From contig NZ_LITT01000007.1 of the NCBI RefSeq assembly GCF_001636845.1, positions 1 through 64,000 of the forward strand: a stretch of DNA of 64,000 nt, given 5' to 3'. Position numbers and translations under genes: made by a program. The stretch comes from Clostridium ljungdahlii (GTDB lineage: Bacteria > Bacillota > Clostridia > Clostridiales > Clostridiaceae). Below the pieces are notes generated by a model. That model was not told the DNA's origin. It did not search any database and worked only from the letters and a program-made list of their open reading frames with translations. This document shows, piece after piece, positions 8,678-18,299 of the stretch; the stretch's first letter is position 1, and each line of letters starts with the position of its first letter.

Positions 8678-9472
8678 ATGAAAAGATTTTCTATTTTGAA
8701 CTATAACGCTTTTATAATTACATTGTTACTTGCATGTTTGAATTGTAGCAGTATTACATATGCGAATAAATTAAATATAACTAATAACAAATTTGAAGAT
8801 GAAAACATTCAAGAATTGCCTAAAGAAGTTTTTTTGACTTTTGATGATGGTCCATCTGTAAATAACACAAAAAAAATATTAAAGATATTAAATGATAACA
8901 ATATAAAAGCTACTTTTTTTGTAGTTGGAATAAAGGCAGAAGAAAATCCTACAGCACTTAAAGAATTAAGTAATAGTGGCATGTGCATAGGAGTTCATAC
9001 CTATTCTCATAATTATAAAAAAATATATAAAAATTTCGATGCTTATGCTAATGACTATGAAATGTGTAGAAATACAATAAAAAAAATAACAAATAAAGAC
9101 CCCATAAACTATACCCGACTACCAGGTGGCTCGACTAACCTAATAATTAGTAAAACAAACTTATCCTTAATAAAGAAAGCTTTAAATAATAAAGGAATAA
9201 AATATGTAGATTGGAATGTTTGTTCAGGTGATGCAGATAGTCATGAAGTACCTGTTGGAAAAATAAAAAGAAACGTTGAAAATCAATGTAAAAATAAAAA
9301 AATTGCAGTAATACTTATGCATGATACTTACTACAAGCATTTTACAGTAGAATCACTACCTGAAATAATAAAATACTTAAAAGACCAAGGGTTTAATTTT
9401 AGAACTTTTGAAAATTTAACGGAAGCAGAGGAAAAAGAACTGATGAAACTTGAAATAATAAATAAGAAATAA
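8678..9472 (+). CDS. Secreted or membrane-anchored polysaccharide deacetylase
   Basis: A hydrophobic N-terminal segment (residues 8-30) acts as signal or anchor. The NodB homology domain shows all five motifs: TFDDGPS (motif 1, Asp pair), HTYSHNY (metal His residues), RLPGGS (motif 3), DWNVCSGDAD (motif 4) and ILMHDTY (motif 5). It probably removes acetyl groups from cell-wall GlcNAc or MurNAc, as PgdA/PdaA proteins do. The 264-residue length is normal. The start has AAGAAGGTG upstream. It stands alone between two terminators. Confidence 0.88.
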   Translation: MKRFSILNYNAFIITLLLACLNCSSITYANKLNITNNKFEDENIQELPKEVFLTFDDGPSVNNTKKILKILNDNNIKATFFVVGIKAEENPTALKELSNSGMCIGVHTYSHNYKKIYKNFDAYANDYEMCRNTIKKITNKDPINYTRLPGGSTNLIISKTNLSLIKKALNNKGIKYVDWNVCSGDADSHEVPVGKIKRNVENQCKNKKIAVILMHDTYYKHFTVESLPEIIKYLKDQGFNFRTFENLTEAEEKELMKLEIINKK

Positions 9473-9562
9473 TATTTAAAACATAACTACCACAAATGCT
9501 ATTTATAACTTATCTTAATACTTTGATTAGTGGAACGGTTTTGAAATTAATATACAATTATA

Positions 9563-9617
9563 AAAATGATTTTAAGTTCACATTTTTTATACTATGATGT
9601 GGACTTAAAATCATTTT
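9563..9617. terminator. Convergent-gene terminator hairpin
   Basis: AAAATGATTTTAAGTTCACAT and a near-perfect complement enclose a short loop, with T/A runs outside. It separates the deacetylase gene from the converging YhgE gene. Confidence 0.8.
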
Positions 9618-9670
9618 GCATCAGATAAACACACTATACTATAATTGTATTTGTTATCACATTGGTATTA

Positions 9671-11830
9671 CTATAAACCTGATTCTTTGAATTCACTTTC
9701 TGCTTTATCAGTTAATTTGTGAAGAGGCTTTTTTAAGACAGAAATAATCAAAAATGCACCTGCAAAAGCCATTAAAGTGAGAAAATCCTTATACACATTA
9801 CTCCAAATAGGTCCTGCTATAGCTTCTCTGAATCCATTTATAGCATATGTAAAAGGCCAAAGCGGTTCTAGTACTCCAAATATCTGCGGCAAGGTTTTTA
9901 CAGGATAAAGTCCTCCTGCCCCTGCAATTTGAAAGACCATTATTATAACTGCAGCGGCTTTTCCAATGTTACCCATAATAGATACCAATGTAACTACAAT
10001 AATAGTGAAAGTAAAGCTGCAGGTAAGTGCAAATCCCATCATAAGCCATGAATTTTCAGGTTTTATTCCTACTATATATATGTCTCCCAAAGTTATAATG
10101 GTAGTTTGTATAATTGATATTATCAAAAACAGAAGCAATTTGGAAAAATATTTATGTGACAATTTCACTTTTTCTCCACTTTCGAGATCTTTACATTTTA
10201 GTGTTAGTATGGAGCATAACAACAAAACTCCCACCCATATTGCAAGAGTAGTGTAAAAAGGTGTTATTCCATATCCAAAAAGACCTGAATTATATAGTTC
10301 AACATTTTTTACTTCAATAGGTGATGATATAAGATTTGATATTTTATTGGGATCTTTTTCCATTATATTTATTATTGAAGTTAAGTTTTCATCGTTTAAG
10401 TCCTTCATTTTATCACTTAATTTGTTCAAGTTATTTTGAATATCTATTAATTTTTTATTTAGCCTGTCTCTTTGATTAACTAAATTTTTACTGCTTGATA
10501 TTCCTGAGTTTGCTACAAGATTTAATTCAGGTACCAATTGCCCGGTTGCGCTAAGTACAGAATCAATACTATCTAAATTGGATGTCAATGTGTCTGATAA
10601 TAAATTCATGGATTCATATGTCCCTGAATAAAACATATCTGATATATTGCTTATATCTTCCGATAATTCACTACTTAATGCTGAAAGTTCATATATAACT
10701 TGATTAATACTATCTTGTGAAGAGTTACTATTTATTAAATCCTTTAACTCCGCTAAATAATTGTTTTCAGTGTTTAACGAATTTCTTAATGATTTTAATG
10801 AATTTATAAGATCACTTGCTATATTAGTATTTGTAAATTCATTTATCTCATTTAGAATTTTAATATCCATATCTAGTTTGTCCATTAAAGAATTATTTAA
10901 ATTATTCATATTTTCTATAATACTTGTTGCTGAATTTTTACCAGCATCGGTATTATTTATATTTTGTAGGTTGTTAAGCAAAAGTTGAACTTGATTTTCT
11001 TTTGATTCAATTTCATTTATATCTTTATTCAAATCACTTTGCATAGAACTTAGAGATTGTTTGGTAGATAAAGTCAGTGTTCTGCTCTGTGCTACAATAT
11101 TATGGAGACTTGTTATCTCTTTGGACAACTTTGGCATATCTGTTTGAACTCCACTTAGATATTGCTGAAGGCTTTTGGAGTTGGAATTTTCCTGTGATAT
11201 ATGATTTTTTATATCATTTACAGTGGATACGGCTTCGGGTAATGTATCTTTTAATTGTAAAATTTCAGGCTTGTCTGTTTCAAGTTTTTTACCTGTGGAG
11301 TTTAGTAGTTTGAGAGCTTCTTTGTTTACTGATTTTGTAAGAGAGCTTTTTATAGTATCTGATAGGGAAGTTTTAGCTGAATCTGCAATTTTAGTGGCTA
11401 TTCCATTTAGCTTTTCATTGGACTTATAGATTATATTAGGCTTTTCAGGAGATGCTGTAATTAAAGTCGAAAGTTTGCTGGAAAAGTCAGCAGGTATCTC
11501 TATAAGTGAATAATATTTTCCTGAATTAAGGTTATAATTTCCCTGCCAGTCATCTATAAAAATCCAATTTATAGAATTATCTTTCTTTAAATTTTTAACT
11601 ATTTCATTTCCGACATTTATATTTTTACCGTTAATAGTTGTACCGCTGTCATTGTTTACTACGCCTATAGGCATTCTATTTGTATTGGCATAAGGATTCC
11701 ATGAGGCTTTAATGCTAATCCAGGCATAGGGAGATGGCAGGATACACAATAATAAAATTAAGGCAAGTACTGATGGAGTTTTTATTATATTTTTAAAATC
11801 CCTTTTTAATAGTTTGAATACTACCTTCAA
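9671..11830 (-). CDS. YhgE/Pip domain membrane protein (paralogue 1)
   Basis: The 719-residue protein begins with a transmembrane segment and the family signature PSPYAWISIKASWNPYANT near residue 32, followed by PIGVVNNDSGTT. Residues 180-510 are a long extracytoplasmic coiled-coil-like region rich in Asn, Ser and Leu. The C terminus (from 525) has about five helices of the ABC-2-transporter type, with LWPFTYAINGFREAIAGP. The family (named after the Lactococcus phage infection protein) is linked to phage adsorption and secretion, but its molecular role is unknown. It follows its paralogue by 87 bases and is probably in the same operon. Confidence 0.88.
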   Translation of the reverse strand: MKVVFKLLKRDFKNIIKTPSVLALILLLCILPSPYAWISIKASWNPYANTNRMPIGVVNNDSGTTINGKNINVGNEIVKNLKKDNSINWIFIDDWQGNYNLNSGKYYSLIEIPADFSSKLSTLITASPEKPNIIYKSNEKLNGIATKIADSAKTSLSDTIKSSLTKSVNKEALKLLNSTGKKLETDKPEILQLKDTLPEAVSTVNDIKNHISQENSNSKSLQQYLSGVQTDMPKLSKEITSLHNIVAQSRTLTLSTKQSLSSMQSDLNKDINEIESKENQVQLLLNNLQNINNTDAGKNSATSIIENMNNLNNSLMDKLDMDIKILNEINEFTNTNIASDLINSLKSLRNSLNTENNYLAELKDLINSNSSQDSINQVIYELSALSSELSEDISNISDMFYSGTYESMNLLSDTLTSNLDSIDSVLSATGQLVPELNLVANSGISSSKNLVNQRDRLNKKLIDIQNNLNKLSDKMKDLNDENLTSIINIMEKDPNKISNLISSPIEVKNVELYNSGLFGYGITPFYTTLAIWVGVLLLCSILTLKCKDLESGEKVKLSHKYFSKLLLFLIISIIQTTIITLGDIYIVGIKPENSWLMMGFALTCSFTFTIIVVTLVSIMGNIGKAAAVIIMVFQIAGAGGLYPVKTLPQIFGVLEPLWPFTYAINGFREAIAGPIWSNVYKDFLTLMAFAGAFLIISVLKKPLHKLTDKAESEFKESGL

Positions 11831-11862
11831 TTATAGTCCCTCCTAAAATTAATATTGTTTTA

Positions 11863-11917
11863 GGCATTTTCAAAGAAATAACTAGTCAGTATGCTAGGAT
11901 ATTTTCTTTCAAATGCC
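11863..11917. repeat. Family B repeat, short copy, directly after a stop codon
   Basis: GGCATTT...AAATGCC (11863-11917) is a hairpin. Its segment 11868-11897 is the reverse complement of 26205-26234 with one mismatch (core AGTCAGTATGCTAG). It lies immediately after the stop codon of the 11918-14080 gene, read on the minus strand. Confidence 0.7.
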
Positions 11918-14080
11918 TTAATCTCCCATACCAGATTGTGTAAGCTTGGCTCTAAACTTATAGATTTTATTTTGCAAAGGTTTCTTTAAAAATATACCCA
12001 ATAGTATAAAACACATTGAAATTAAAAGCATAAATGTAAAATCCATAGCTACAGTACTTATAAGAGGTCCTGCGATAGCTTCCCGGAATCCACTTACTGA
12101 ATAGGTAAATGGAAATAAAGGCTGCAGTATTCTAAAAATAAGTGGATCAAGTTGTATTGGGTAAGTGGCCCCACTTCCTGATATCTGAGTTATAAGGAAA
12201 ACAATGGAGATAGCCTTCCCCAAGTTACCAAACATAGAAACAAGAGTGTATGTTATTACAGTAAAAGTAAAAGATGAAACTAGTGCTACCATTATCATTA
12301 AAAATGTATTTACCATTTGGACATTTAACAAAAGTTTGTCCCCAATAGCAACTATAAATCCTTGTACTAATGCAAAAGCTATAAAGGTACTCATTTTACC
12401 AAGATATCTTTCTTTTGAGTTCAAACCTTCATCACCTTTAAATCTATCTGCATCTGTTTTAAAAATGGATACAAGAATAATAGAACCAATCCAGATTGAA
12501 AGTGTAGTATAAGCTGGAGCCATGGAAGATCCAAAGTTTGAAATAGTATATATATTCTGTTCCTTCACATTAAATGGACTTGATGCAAGGTTCCCCATAA
12601 AGTTAGGGTTATTTTGCAATATGGTGATTATCTGTATTATGTCATTATTAGTTACTAGTTTAAGTTTATTTGCCAAATCGTTAATAATACCCTTGAATTC
12701 CATCAATCTATTGTTTAGTTTGCTGGATGAATTTGCTGTCAGCTCACTCCCATTTATTAACGCATCTAAGGAATTATCTCCATGGGAAGTAAGATCCTGC
12801 ATAGATTTTAAAACAGAAGAAGCCTTATCTGTGGACTCAACAAGTTCAGCTGCTGTGGAATTCAAGCTTTTTCTTACCTGTCCATTGTATTCATTGGTTT
12901 CGTCTATTAATTGCTGATTTAAATTTGCAGTGTCATTTGTTATTGAATCAATCAAATCCTTATTTATTTCATTTGAACTTTCAAGCTGTTTTTGGATATC
13001 GCTTATTTTGTTTTTCTCTGTATTTAATGAATCCCTAGTATTTTTTAATGAATTTATAAGTTTTGATGTATTGTCATCGTTCTTAAAATCATTAAATTTT
13101 TCAAGAATGTTAATGGTGGAATTGATTTTATTGTATAATATATTTATCTCATAGTTGATTTTAGTTACAGTGGTATCTATATTTGAGTACTTCGAATTTG
13201 AGGCTGCTGAATTAAAATTTAATATCAAATTTTGAATTCTATATATATCAGTCTTTGAGGTATTTAAATTAATTGCAATGTTGTCAAAGGTATTATTCAT
13301 GGAAGACTGAAGGGATAGCACAGATGAGTTGTTGGCGTCATTACCATTTCCTAAAGTAGTTATTCTTGAATTTATCATAGGAATACCTGATTTAATCTGA
13401 GAAAGCGTTGAATTAAAATCATTTGAATCATCACTTATGCCCCCAAGAACATCTGTTATAACGTCCATATTGTCACTTAATTTTATTATTGCATCTTTTA
13501 AATTTATAATGTTTTCTTTATCATTTTCTGCATTTTTACCAAGAATGTTCAAAGAAGAAAATATAGTTTGATTTACTGTATATATAAAGCTTGATTTTAT
13601 CTGTTCTTCCAGTGAGTTTCTAGCTGCATCAGTTATTTTAAGCGCTACAGGACTATTCTTTGTATTCACTTTATAGATGATTTGAGCTTTTTTAGGAGTA
13701 TCTGATGTTATGCTTGTAATATTTTTTGAGAAATCTTCTGGAATTTCTATCATGGCATAGTATGTACCATCTATAATACCCATATCCGCATTTTTAGCGT
13801 TTACAAATTTCCATCCTATTTTGTGGTTGTCTTTTAATTTTTCTACAATCTTATTTCCCGTATTTAAATTTTCTCCTTTAAAGTTCGTACCCTTGTCCTC
13901 ATTAACTATGGCTACAGGAATGTTGCTTGTATTTCCATAAGGATCCCAACATGCTTTTATATTGACCCATGCATAGAGAGATGGAAGTATGCACACACCT
14001 GCAACAATCAACATTGTCATTTTATTTTTAACAATACTTTTCATATCTCTTTTAAAAACTTTTATGATATTGCTTAGCAT
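11918..14080 (-). CDS. YhgE/Pip domain membrane protein (paralogue 2)
   Basis: This 720-residue paralogue shares the layout of its neighbour: a TM segment with PSLYAWVNIKACWDPYGNT near residue 33, VAIVNEDKGTN, a long Asn/Ser-rich helical ectodomain, and five C-terminal helices with LFPFTYSVSGFREAIAGP. The tandem arrangement suggests duplication followed by divergence and perhaps a heteromeric complex. It is the first gene of the pair. A perfect 14-bp palindrome lies 86 bases upstream in the gap to the divergent MocR gene and probably controls transcription. Confidence 0.88.
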   Translation of the reverse strand: MLSNIIKVFKRDMKSIVKNKMTMLIVAGVCILPSLYAWVNIKACWDPYGNTSNIPVAIVNEDKGTNFKGENLNTGNKIVEKLKDNHKIGWKFVNAKNADMGIIDGTYYAMIEIPEDFSKNITSITSDTPKKAQIIYKVNTKNSPVALKITDAARNSLEEQIKSSFIYTVNQTIFSSLNILGKNAENDKENIINLKDAIIKLSDNMDVITDVLGGISDDSNDFNSTLSQIKSGIPMINSRITTLGNGNDANNSSVLSLQSSMNNTFDNIAINLNTSKTDIYRIQNLILNFNSAASNSKYSNIDTTVTKINYEINILYNKINSTINILEKFNDFKNDDNTSKLINSLKNTRDSLNTEKNKISDIQKQLESSNEINKDLIDSITNDTANLNQQLIDETNEYNGQVRKSLNSTAAELVESTDKASSVLKSMQDLTSHGDNSLDALINGSELTANSSSKLNNRLMEFKGIINDLANKLKLVTNNDIIQIITILQNNPNFMGNLASSPFNVKEQNIYTISNFGSSMAPAYTTLSIWIGSIILVSIFKTDADRFKGDEGLNSKERYLGKMSTFIAFALVQGFIVAIGDKLLLNVQMVNTFLMIMVALVSSFTFTVITYTLVSMFGNLGKAISIVFLITQISGSGATYPIQLDPLIFRILQPLFPFTYSVSGFREAIAGPLISTVAMDFTFMLLISMCFILLGIFLKKPLQNKIYKFRAKLTQSGMGD

Positions 14081-14165
14081 ATATGAATCCTCCTATTGTA
14101 AATGTCTGAAATAAATATATGAAAAATTATTTTCAATAATGAAATTATGTAATATTTAAATATTA

Positions 14166-14179
14166 ACTGACTAGTCAGT
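14166..14179. promoter_or_regulatory. Perfect 14-bp palindrome, TetR-type operator candidate
   Basis: ACTGACTAGTCAGT is a perfect palindrome in the divergent gap between the YhgE operon and the MocR gene. Such TGACTAGTCA centres are typical of TetR-family operators, and YhgE genes are often under TetR control. No TetR gene is in the window. Confidence 0.6.
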
Positions 14180-14284
14180 ATTATTGAAACATTTTTTTTA
14201 CTATATGTCAATAACTTATTTATTAATATTATTCTTTATTTATTTGTAAAATTGTGCAAAAATATATTTGAGGTGAAACCTGTT

Positions 14285-15733
14285 ATGTTTTCAGAATTGA
14301 AGATAAATAAAGAGAGACTTGTATATATACAGCTAAAAGATTATATTAAAGATATGATACTGAAAGGCATGCTTAGAAGCGGAGAAAAACTTCCTTCCAC
14401 AAGAGAAATGGCTTCAATGCTAAAAATAAGCAGAAATAGTGTAATGTATGCTTATGAATTTTTGCAAGATGAAGGATTTGTATACATGAAAAAAGGAAGG
14501 GGTACCTTTGTATCGGATGTAAAAGTAGATTTTCAGGAAAAGTGGAGTATAGATTGGGAAGACAAAATAAATCAATATGGAAAACTTTCCGAAAAATTAG
14601 ATATAATAAAACATGAAGCAAAATGGGAAAAAGGAATGATATCCTTTAAAAGTATAGCTCCTGATGAAAAACTTTTTAATGTAGATGAATTCAAAAAAGC
14701 TTTTTTGAATCGTATGTCTATAGAAGGAGAAAAAGTGTTGAATTATGGGTATGCTAAAGGTTATAGACCCCTCATTCAATATTTACTTAAATATATGGAA
14801 AGCAAAGGAGTTTGTACAAAAGAAAAGGATATACTTATAACAAATGGATTTACAGAAGGATTTGATCTGATATTATCTTGCCTTACGGACAGGGGAGATA
14901 ATATACTGTGTGAAAATCCAACTCATAATACTGCAATTAAAATTATGAAACTACATGGGCTCAATATAACTGGAGTAAAAGTTGAAAAGGATGGAGTATG
15001 TTTAAAAGATCTTAGTGAAGAGCTAAGCAAAAATAAATTTAAGATATCATATTTTATTCCATCTTATCAAAATCCTACAGGCATTGTCATGCCTCCTGAA
15101 AATAGGGTGAAATTATATAATATACTTAAAAGTTATAATGTCCCTATAATTGAAGATGGATTTAATGAAGAGCTTAGGTATTCAGGAACTCATGTAGCAC
15201 CTATAGCTGCTTTTAGCGGTAGAGGAAATAGTATTATATATATAGGAAGCTTTTCAAAGGTATTATTTCCTGGAATAAGAATAGGATGGATACTCGCGGA
15301 TAAAGTGCTTATAAACTATTTAGAGAGTTGCAAAAGGGCTAGAAATATTCACACTTCTTCTCTAGATCAGGCAATTTTTTATGATTACTTAAATCAGGGA
15401 AATTTTGAAAAGTATATAAAGAAAGCTCGAAGAGTATATAAGGAAAAATATGAATTCACCTTAAAGTGTGCAAGAGAGAATATACCTTGCGAAGAGATAC
15501 TGGGTGAGGGGGGAATGCATATATTTATAAAGCTAAGGAATATAAGCTCCAGGCAGCTTTTAGAAAGGTGCTGCAAGAGAGGAGTAATATTTACTCCTGG
15601 TGATGTATTTTATGTAAATGATGAGGGATATGATACCTTTAGGCTTGGGTTTTCAAGAGTCAGTGAAGAAGATATAAAAAAAGGAATTATGATAATAGGC
15701 CAGGAGGCTAAAAAAATAGGAGGATGGACTTGA
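14285..15733 (+). CDS. MocR/PdxR-type regulator (GntR HTH fused to aminotransferase domain)
   Basis: The 482-residue protein has a winged helix at residues 10-75 (IQLKDYIKDMILKGML, LPSTREMASMLKISRNSVMYA) and a fold-type I aminotransferase domain from about 105. The PLP-binding lysine lies in IGSFSKVLFPGIRIGW, and SYQNPTG is the substrate-binding turn. MocR proteins sense PLP or amino acids rather than catalyse. I chose ATG 14285, with GAGGTG nine bases upstream, over the TTG eleven codons earlier. Its stop overlaps the start of the Nudix gene (TGATG). It may control the divergent YhgE operon or genes elsewhere. Confidence 0.85.
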   Translation: MFSELKINKERLVYIQLKDYIKDMILKGMLRSGEKLPSTREMASMLKISRNSVMYAYEFLQDEGFVYMKKGRGTFVSDVKVDFQEKWSIDWEDKINQYGKLSEKLDIIKHEAKWEKGMISFKSIAPDEKLFNVDEFKKAFLNRMSIEGEKVLNYGYAKGYRPLIQYLLKYMESKGVCTKEKDILITNGFTEGFDLILSCLTDRGDNILCENPTHNTAIKIMKLHGLNITGVKVEKDGVCLKDLSEELSKNKFKISYFIPSYQNPTGIVMPPENRVKLYNILKSYNVPIIEDGFNEELRYSGTHVAPIAAFSGRGNSIIYIGSFSKVLFPGIRIGWILADKVLINYLESCKRARNIHTSSLDQAIFYDYLNQGNFEKYIKKARRVYKEKYEFTLKCARENIPCEEILGEGGMHIFIKLRNISSRQLLERCCKRGVIFTPGDVFYVNDEGYDTFRLGFSRVSEEDIKKGIMIIGQEAKKIGGWT

Positions 15734-16281
15734 TGAAAAAAATATCAGAAAAAACACTGTGTAAAGGAAAGTGGATTCAACTACAGGAAATAACTTATAG
15801 GGGAAAAAATAATGAGGAGTTAAAGTGGGAAAGAATAAAGAGAACCAATACTACAAATACAGTAGTAATAGTTGGCAAACTTGTACCATCTAATAAGTAT
15901 ATATTTATCAAACAATACAGAGCTGCTATAGATAAATATGTTATTGGATTTCCAGCAGGTCTTGTAGAAGGGGATGATATAGGTGAAAACGCATTGAGGG
16001 AGTTAGAAGAAGAAACTGGATATAAGGGAGAAGTAAAGTCAATGAGCCCTATGCTTTATTCAAATCCTGCACTTTTAACGGATAAGGTTACATTAGCAAG
16101 GGTTGATATATATGAAGATTTAATGGAAAATCAAATTCCCATACAAAAGCTGGAGCCAGATGAGGACATACAGGTAATTGCACTTCACAGAGAAGAACTT
16201 AAAGACTTTTTAATTAAAGAACAGGCAAGTGGAACTGCTATAGGAATGGGTGTATGGTATGTCTTTTATGGATTAAGCTAA
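15733..16281 (+). CDS. Nudix hydrolase, ADP-ribose pyrophosphatase-like
   Basis: The 182-residue protein contains the Nudix helix ENALRELEEETGY near residue 85, with the REL-EE-TG core intact. The upstream part of the box (PAGLVEGDDIG) is one residue shorter than the consensus and has Asp where the first Glu is usual. Flanking sequence (YRAAIDKYVIGFPAG) resembles ADP-ribose pyrophosphatases of the NudF/YqkG group. It is translationally coupled to the MocR gene: the ATG overlaps the preceding TGA. The ATG three codons upstream touches the AGGAGG and is not used. Substrate is inferred. Confidence 0.85.
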   Translation: MKKISEKTLCKGKWIQLQEITYRGKNNEELKWERIKRTNTTNTVVIVGKLVPSNKYIFIKQYRAAIDKYVIGFPAGLVEGDDIGENALRELEEETGYKGEVKSMSPMLYSNPALLTDKVTLARVDIYEDLMENQIPIQKLEPDEDIQVIALHREELKDFLIKEQASGTAIGMGVWYVFYGLS

Positions 16282-16425
16282 CAAGTCTGTTATACTAAAG
16301 ATAAGCATTATGTTTACAACAAATGATAAAATGTTTTTTTATTTAATTGAATAATAATTGCTAGTATGATATATTTTTAACAAGGAAGCGGGAAAACTAA
16401 AAAATTAGAATTGAAGGTGTAATTT

Positions 16426-17232
16426 ATGGAGGATTGGCTTTTTAAAAAAGATGAATACGTTCCCAAAGAAGATAAAGACAAATTTATAGATAAAAGTATA
16501 TTTTCTATATTACATCTATTATCTCTTATTAAAAGGAACAACAAAGTAAATAATAGCTTTATATATAATTTAAATCCTATGTTAAAGCTTTCATTTACTA
16601 TTTTAAATATATTGTTTTTATCGTTGTCTAAAAATTTTACTTATGTAATGCTTGTAGATGTTTATTTTCTACTAATTTTAAGTTTTTTGGATGTTCAAGA
16701 TATAAAAAAAATACTGCTTTTAAGCATTTCTATTCCATTTTTTACGTTTATAATGCTCATACCTTCCATGCTTATGGGGAACATTAGAAATAGTGAAATG
16801 CTTTTACTAAAAGTAGCTGGTACTATAATTTCAATAAATGTTTTATCTTATACAACTAAATGGCATGATATAACTAAGGCACTAAAGATGTTTTTTATAC
16901 CAGACATATTTATTTTGGTATTTGACATAACTTTAAAATACATTTATATATTAGGTGAATTTTCTTTGGACATGTTTTATGCACTAAAGCTTAGATCTAT
17001 AGGAAGAAATAGTAAAAAATATTCTTCTATTTCAAAGATAATTGGCAGTTTATTTTTAAAATCAAAAGAAATGGGAGATGAAATGTATTGTGCTATGGAA
17101 TGCAGGGGATTTACAGGAGAGTATGTGTCTCACAAAAAATTTAAATTTAAGTTTTTTGATCTAATATATTCAATAGTTAATGTACTTATCATAACTATGT
17201 ATTTTTACATATCTAGGGTGGGATTAAGATGA
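16426..17232 (+). CDS. ECF transporter transmembrane component (EcfT/CbiQ family)
   Basis: The 268-residue protein has an unusual acidic and basic N-terminal 50 residues and then about five to six hydrophobic helices. Two coupling motifs with the family's Ala-Arg-Gly-like pattern are present: ALKLRSIGRN near 188 and AMECRGFTGEY near 227. It overlaps the ATPase gene by four bases. As the next transcript is under cobalamin riboswitch control and belongs to corrinoid synthesis, cobalt uptake is an attractive role. The CbiM/CbiN substrate components are not nearby, so another vitamin or metal remains possible. Confidence 0.75.
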   Translation: MEDWLFKKDEYVPKEDKDKFIDKSIFSILHLLSLIKRNNKVNNSFIYNLNPMLKLSFTILNILFLSLSKNFTYVMLVDVYFLLILSFLDVQDIKKILLLSISIPFFTFIMLIPSMLMGNIRNSEMLLLKVAGTIISINVLSYTTKWHDITKALKMFFIPDIFILVFDITLKYIYILGEFSLDMFYALKLRSIGRNSKKYSSISKIIGSLFLKSKEMGDEMYCAMECRGFTGEYVSHKKFKFKFFDLIYSIVNVLIITMYFYISRVGLR

Positions 17233-17954
17233 TAAAAATTGAGGACGCTTTTTTTAAATATAAAAATAATGAAGTATTAAAAGATATAAATGTAACTATA
17301 GAACAAGGAGAATCCATAGCACTTATAGGTGCAAATGGAAGTGGTAAATCTACCTTTTTAAAATTATTAAATGGAGTGGTATTTCCCACAAAGGGAAATT
17401 ACTATTTTGATGATGTGAAAATATGTAAGAATGAATTGGAAAAAGGTAATTTCTCAAAGAAGTTCCATAAAAAAGTGGGATTTGTATTTCAAAATTCCGA
17501 TGCACAACTTTTTTGCTCTAGTGTATATGAGGAAATTGCTTTTGGACCAAGACAAATGGGAATGGATGAAGATGAAGTAAATAAAAGGGTAAATGACTGT
17601 CTAGAACTTTTGAATGTGAAAGATTTAGAAAACAGGGAGCCCTATAACATAAGTGGAGGAGAAAAAAAGAGAGTGGCCATAGCTGCTGTACTTGCGTTAA
17701 ATCCTGAAGTTTTGGTTTTAGATGAGCCTATGAGTGGAATAGATCCTAAGGGAAAGAAATTCTTAAATGATCTTTTTATCAAATTAAATAAAGCAGGGAA
17801 AACTATAATATGTTCAACACATGATTTTGAATATGTTAATGGACTTTTTAAACGAGTTCTTGTATTTTCTGAAGATCATCATATAATAAGGGATGACGCT
17901 TACAACAAAGTAATGGAAGATACTGAGTTTTTAGTGAAATATAATATCAAATAG
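17229..17954 (+). CDS. ECF transporter ATPase (EcfA/CbiO family)
   Basis: The 241-residue ABC ATPase shows Walker A GANGSGKST near residue 35, Q-loop VFQNSDAQLF, signature NISGGEKKRVAIA, Walker B VLVLDEPMSGID and switch His in STHDF. The VFQNSDAQLFCSSVYEEIAFGP stretch (quoted in part) is characteristic of ECF ATPases such as CbiO. Its ATG overlaps the EcfT stop (ATGA), so the two are coupled. Only one ATPase is present, which would act as a homodimer as CbiO does. Confidence 0.88.
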   Translation: MIKIEDAFFKYKNNEVLKDINVTIEQGESIALIGANGSGKSTFLKLLNGVVFPTKGNYYFDDVKICKNELEKGNFSKKFHKKVGFVFQNSDAQLFCSSVYEEIAFGPRQMGMDEDEVNKRVNDCLELLNVKDLENREPYNISGGEKKRVAIAAVLALNPEVLVLDEPMSGIDPKGKKFLNDLFIKLNKAGKTIICSTHDFEYVNGLFKRVLVFSEDHHIIRDDAYNKVMEDTEFLVKYNIK

Positions 17955-18076
17955 TGTTATTAACTGTAAAACTTTAGAATTGCATGAAATTTCTATTTGA
18001 TTTATGTAATATATTGGGTATTTCAAGTTGACATAAAACTCTAATTATAATAAACTTAGAATATAAATTGAATAGA

Positions 18077-18255
18077 AGATTCAGGTGCCTTTATAGGTGA
18101 AAAGGGAATACGGTTAAACTCCGTAGCAGCCCCCGCTACTGTATGTGATGATGAACTTTAGTTACCACTCGTAAAAGAGGAAGGTTAAAGTAAATATGAA
18201 TCATAAGCCAGGAGACCTGCCTGATTGTTATTATATGCTTTCGGAGGGAGAGAAA
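18077..18255 (+). promoter_or_regulatory. Cobalamin riboswitch
   Basis: The aptamer shows AGGTGCC (P3 side), GAAAAGGGAA, the B12 box GCAGCCCCCGCTACTGT near 18126-18142, and AAGCCAGGAGACCTGCC near 18204-18220. These are the diagnostic blocks of the class I cobalamin riboswitch. A terminator follows, so adenosylcobalamin should repress the cobQ-led operon by transcription termination. The 17955-18076 gap before it shows no other clear feature. Confidence 0.95.
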
Positions 18256-18269
18256 CTTTTAGTGTGGTT

Positions 18270-18297
18270 AACCTCAGCTTAAGCTGAGGTTTTTATG
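18270..18297 (+). terminator. Cobalamin riboswitch terminator
   Basis: ACCTCAGCTTAAGCTGAGGT followed by TTTTT is a compact hairpin just after the aptamer. Confidence 0.9.
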
Positions 18298-18299
18298 TT

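Noticed and set aside
16282-16425. Possible riboswitch before the ecfT gene
   Set aside because: GGAAGCGGGAAAACT looked motif-like, but no stem set, known aptamer core or terminator could be found.
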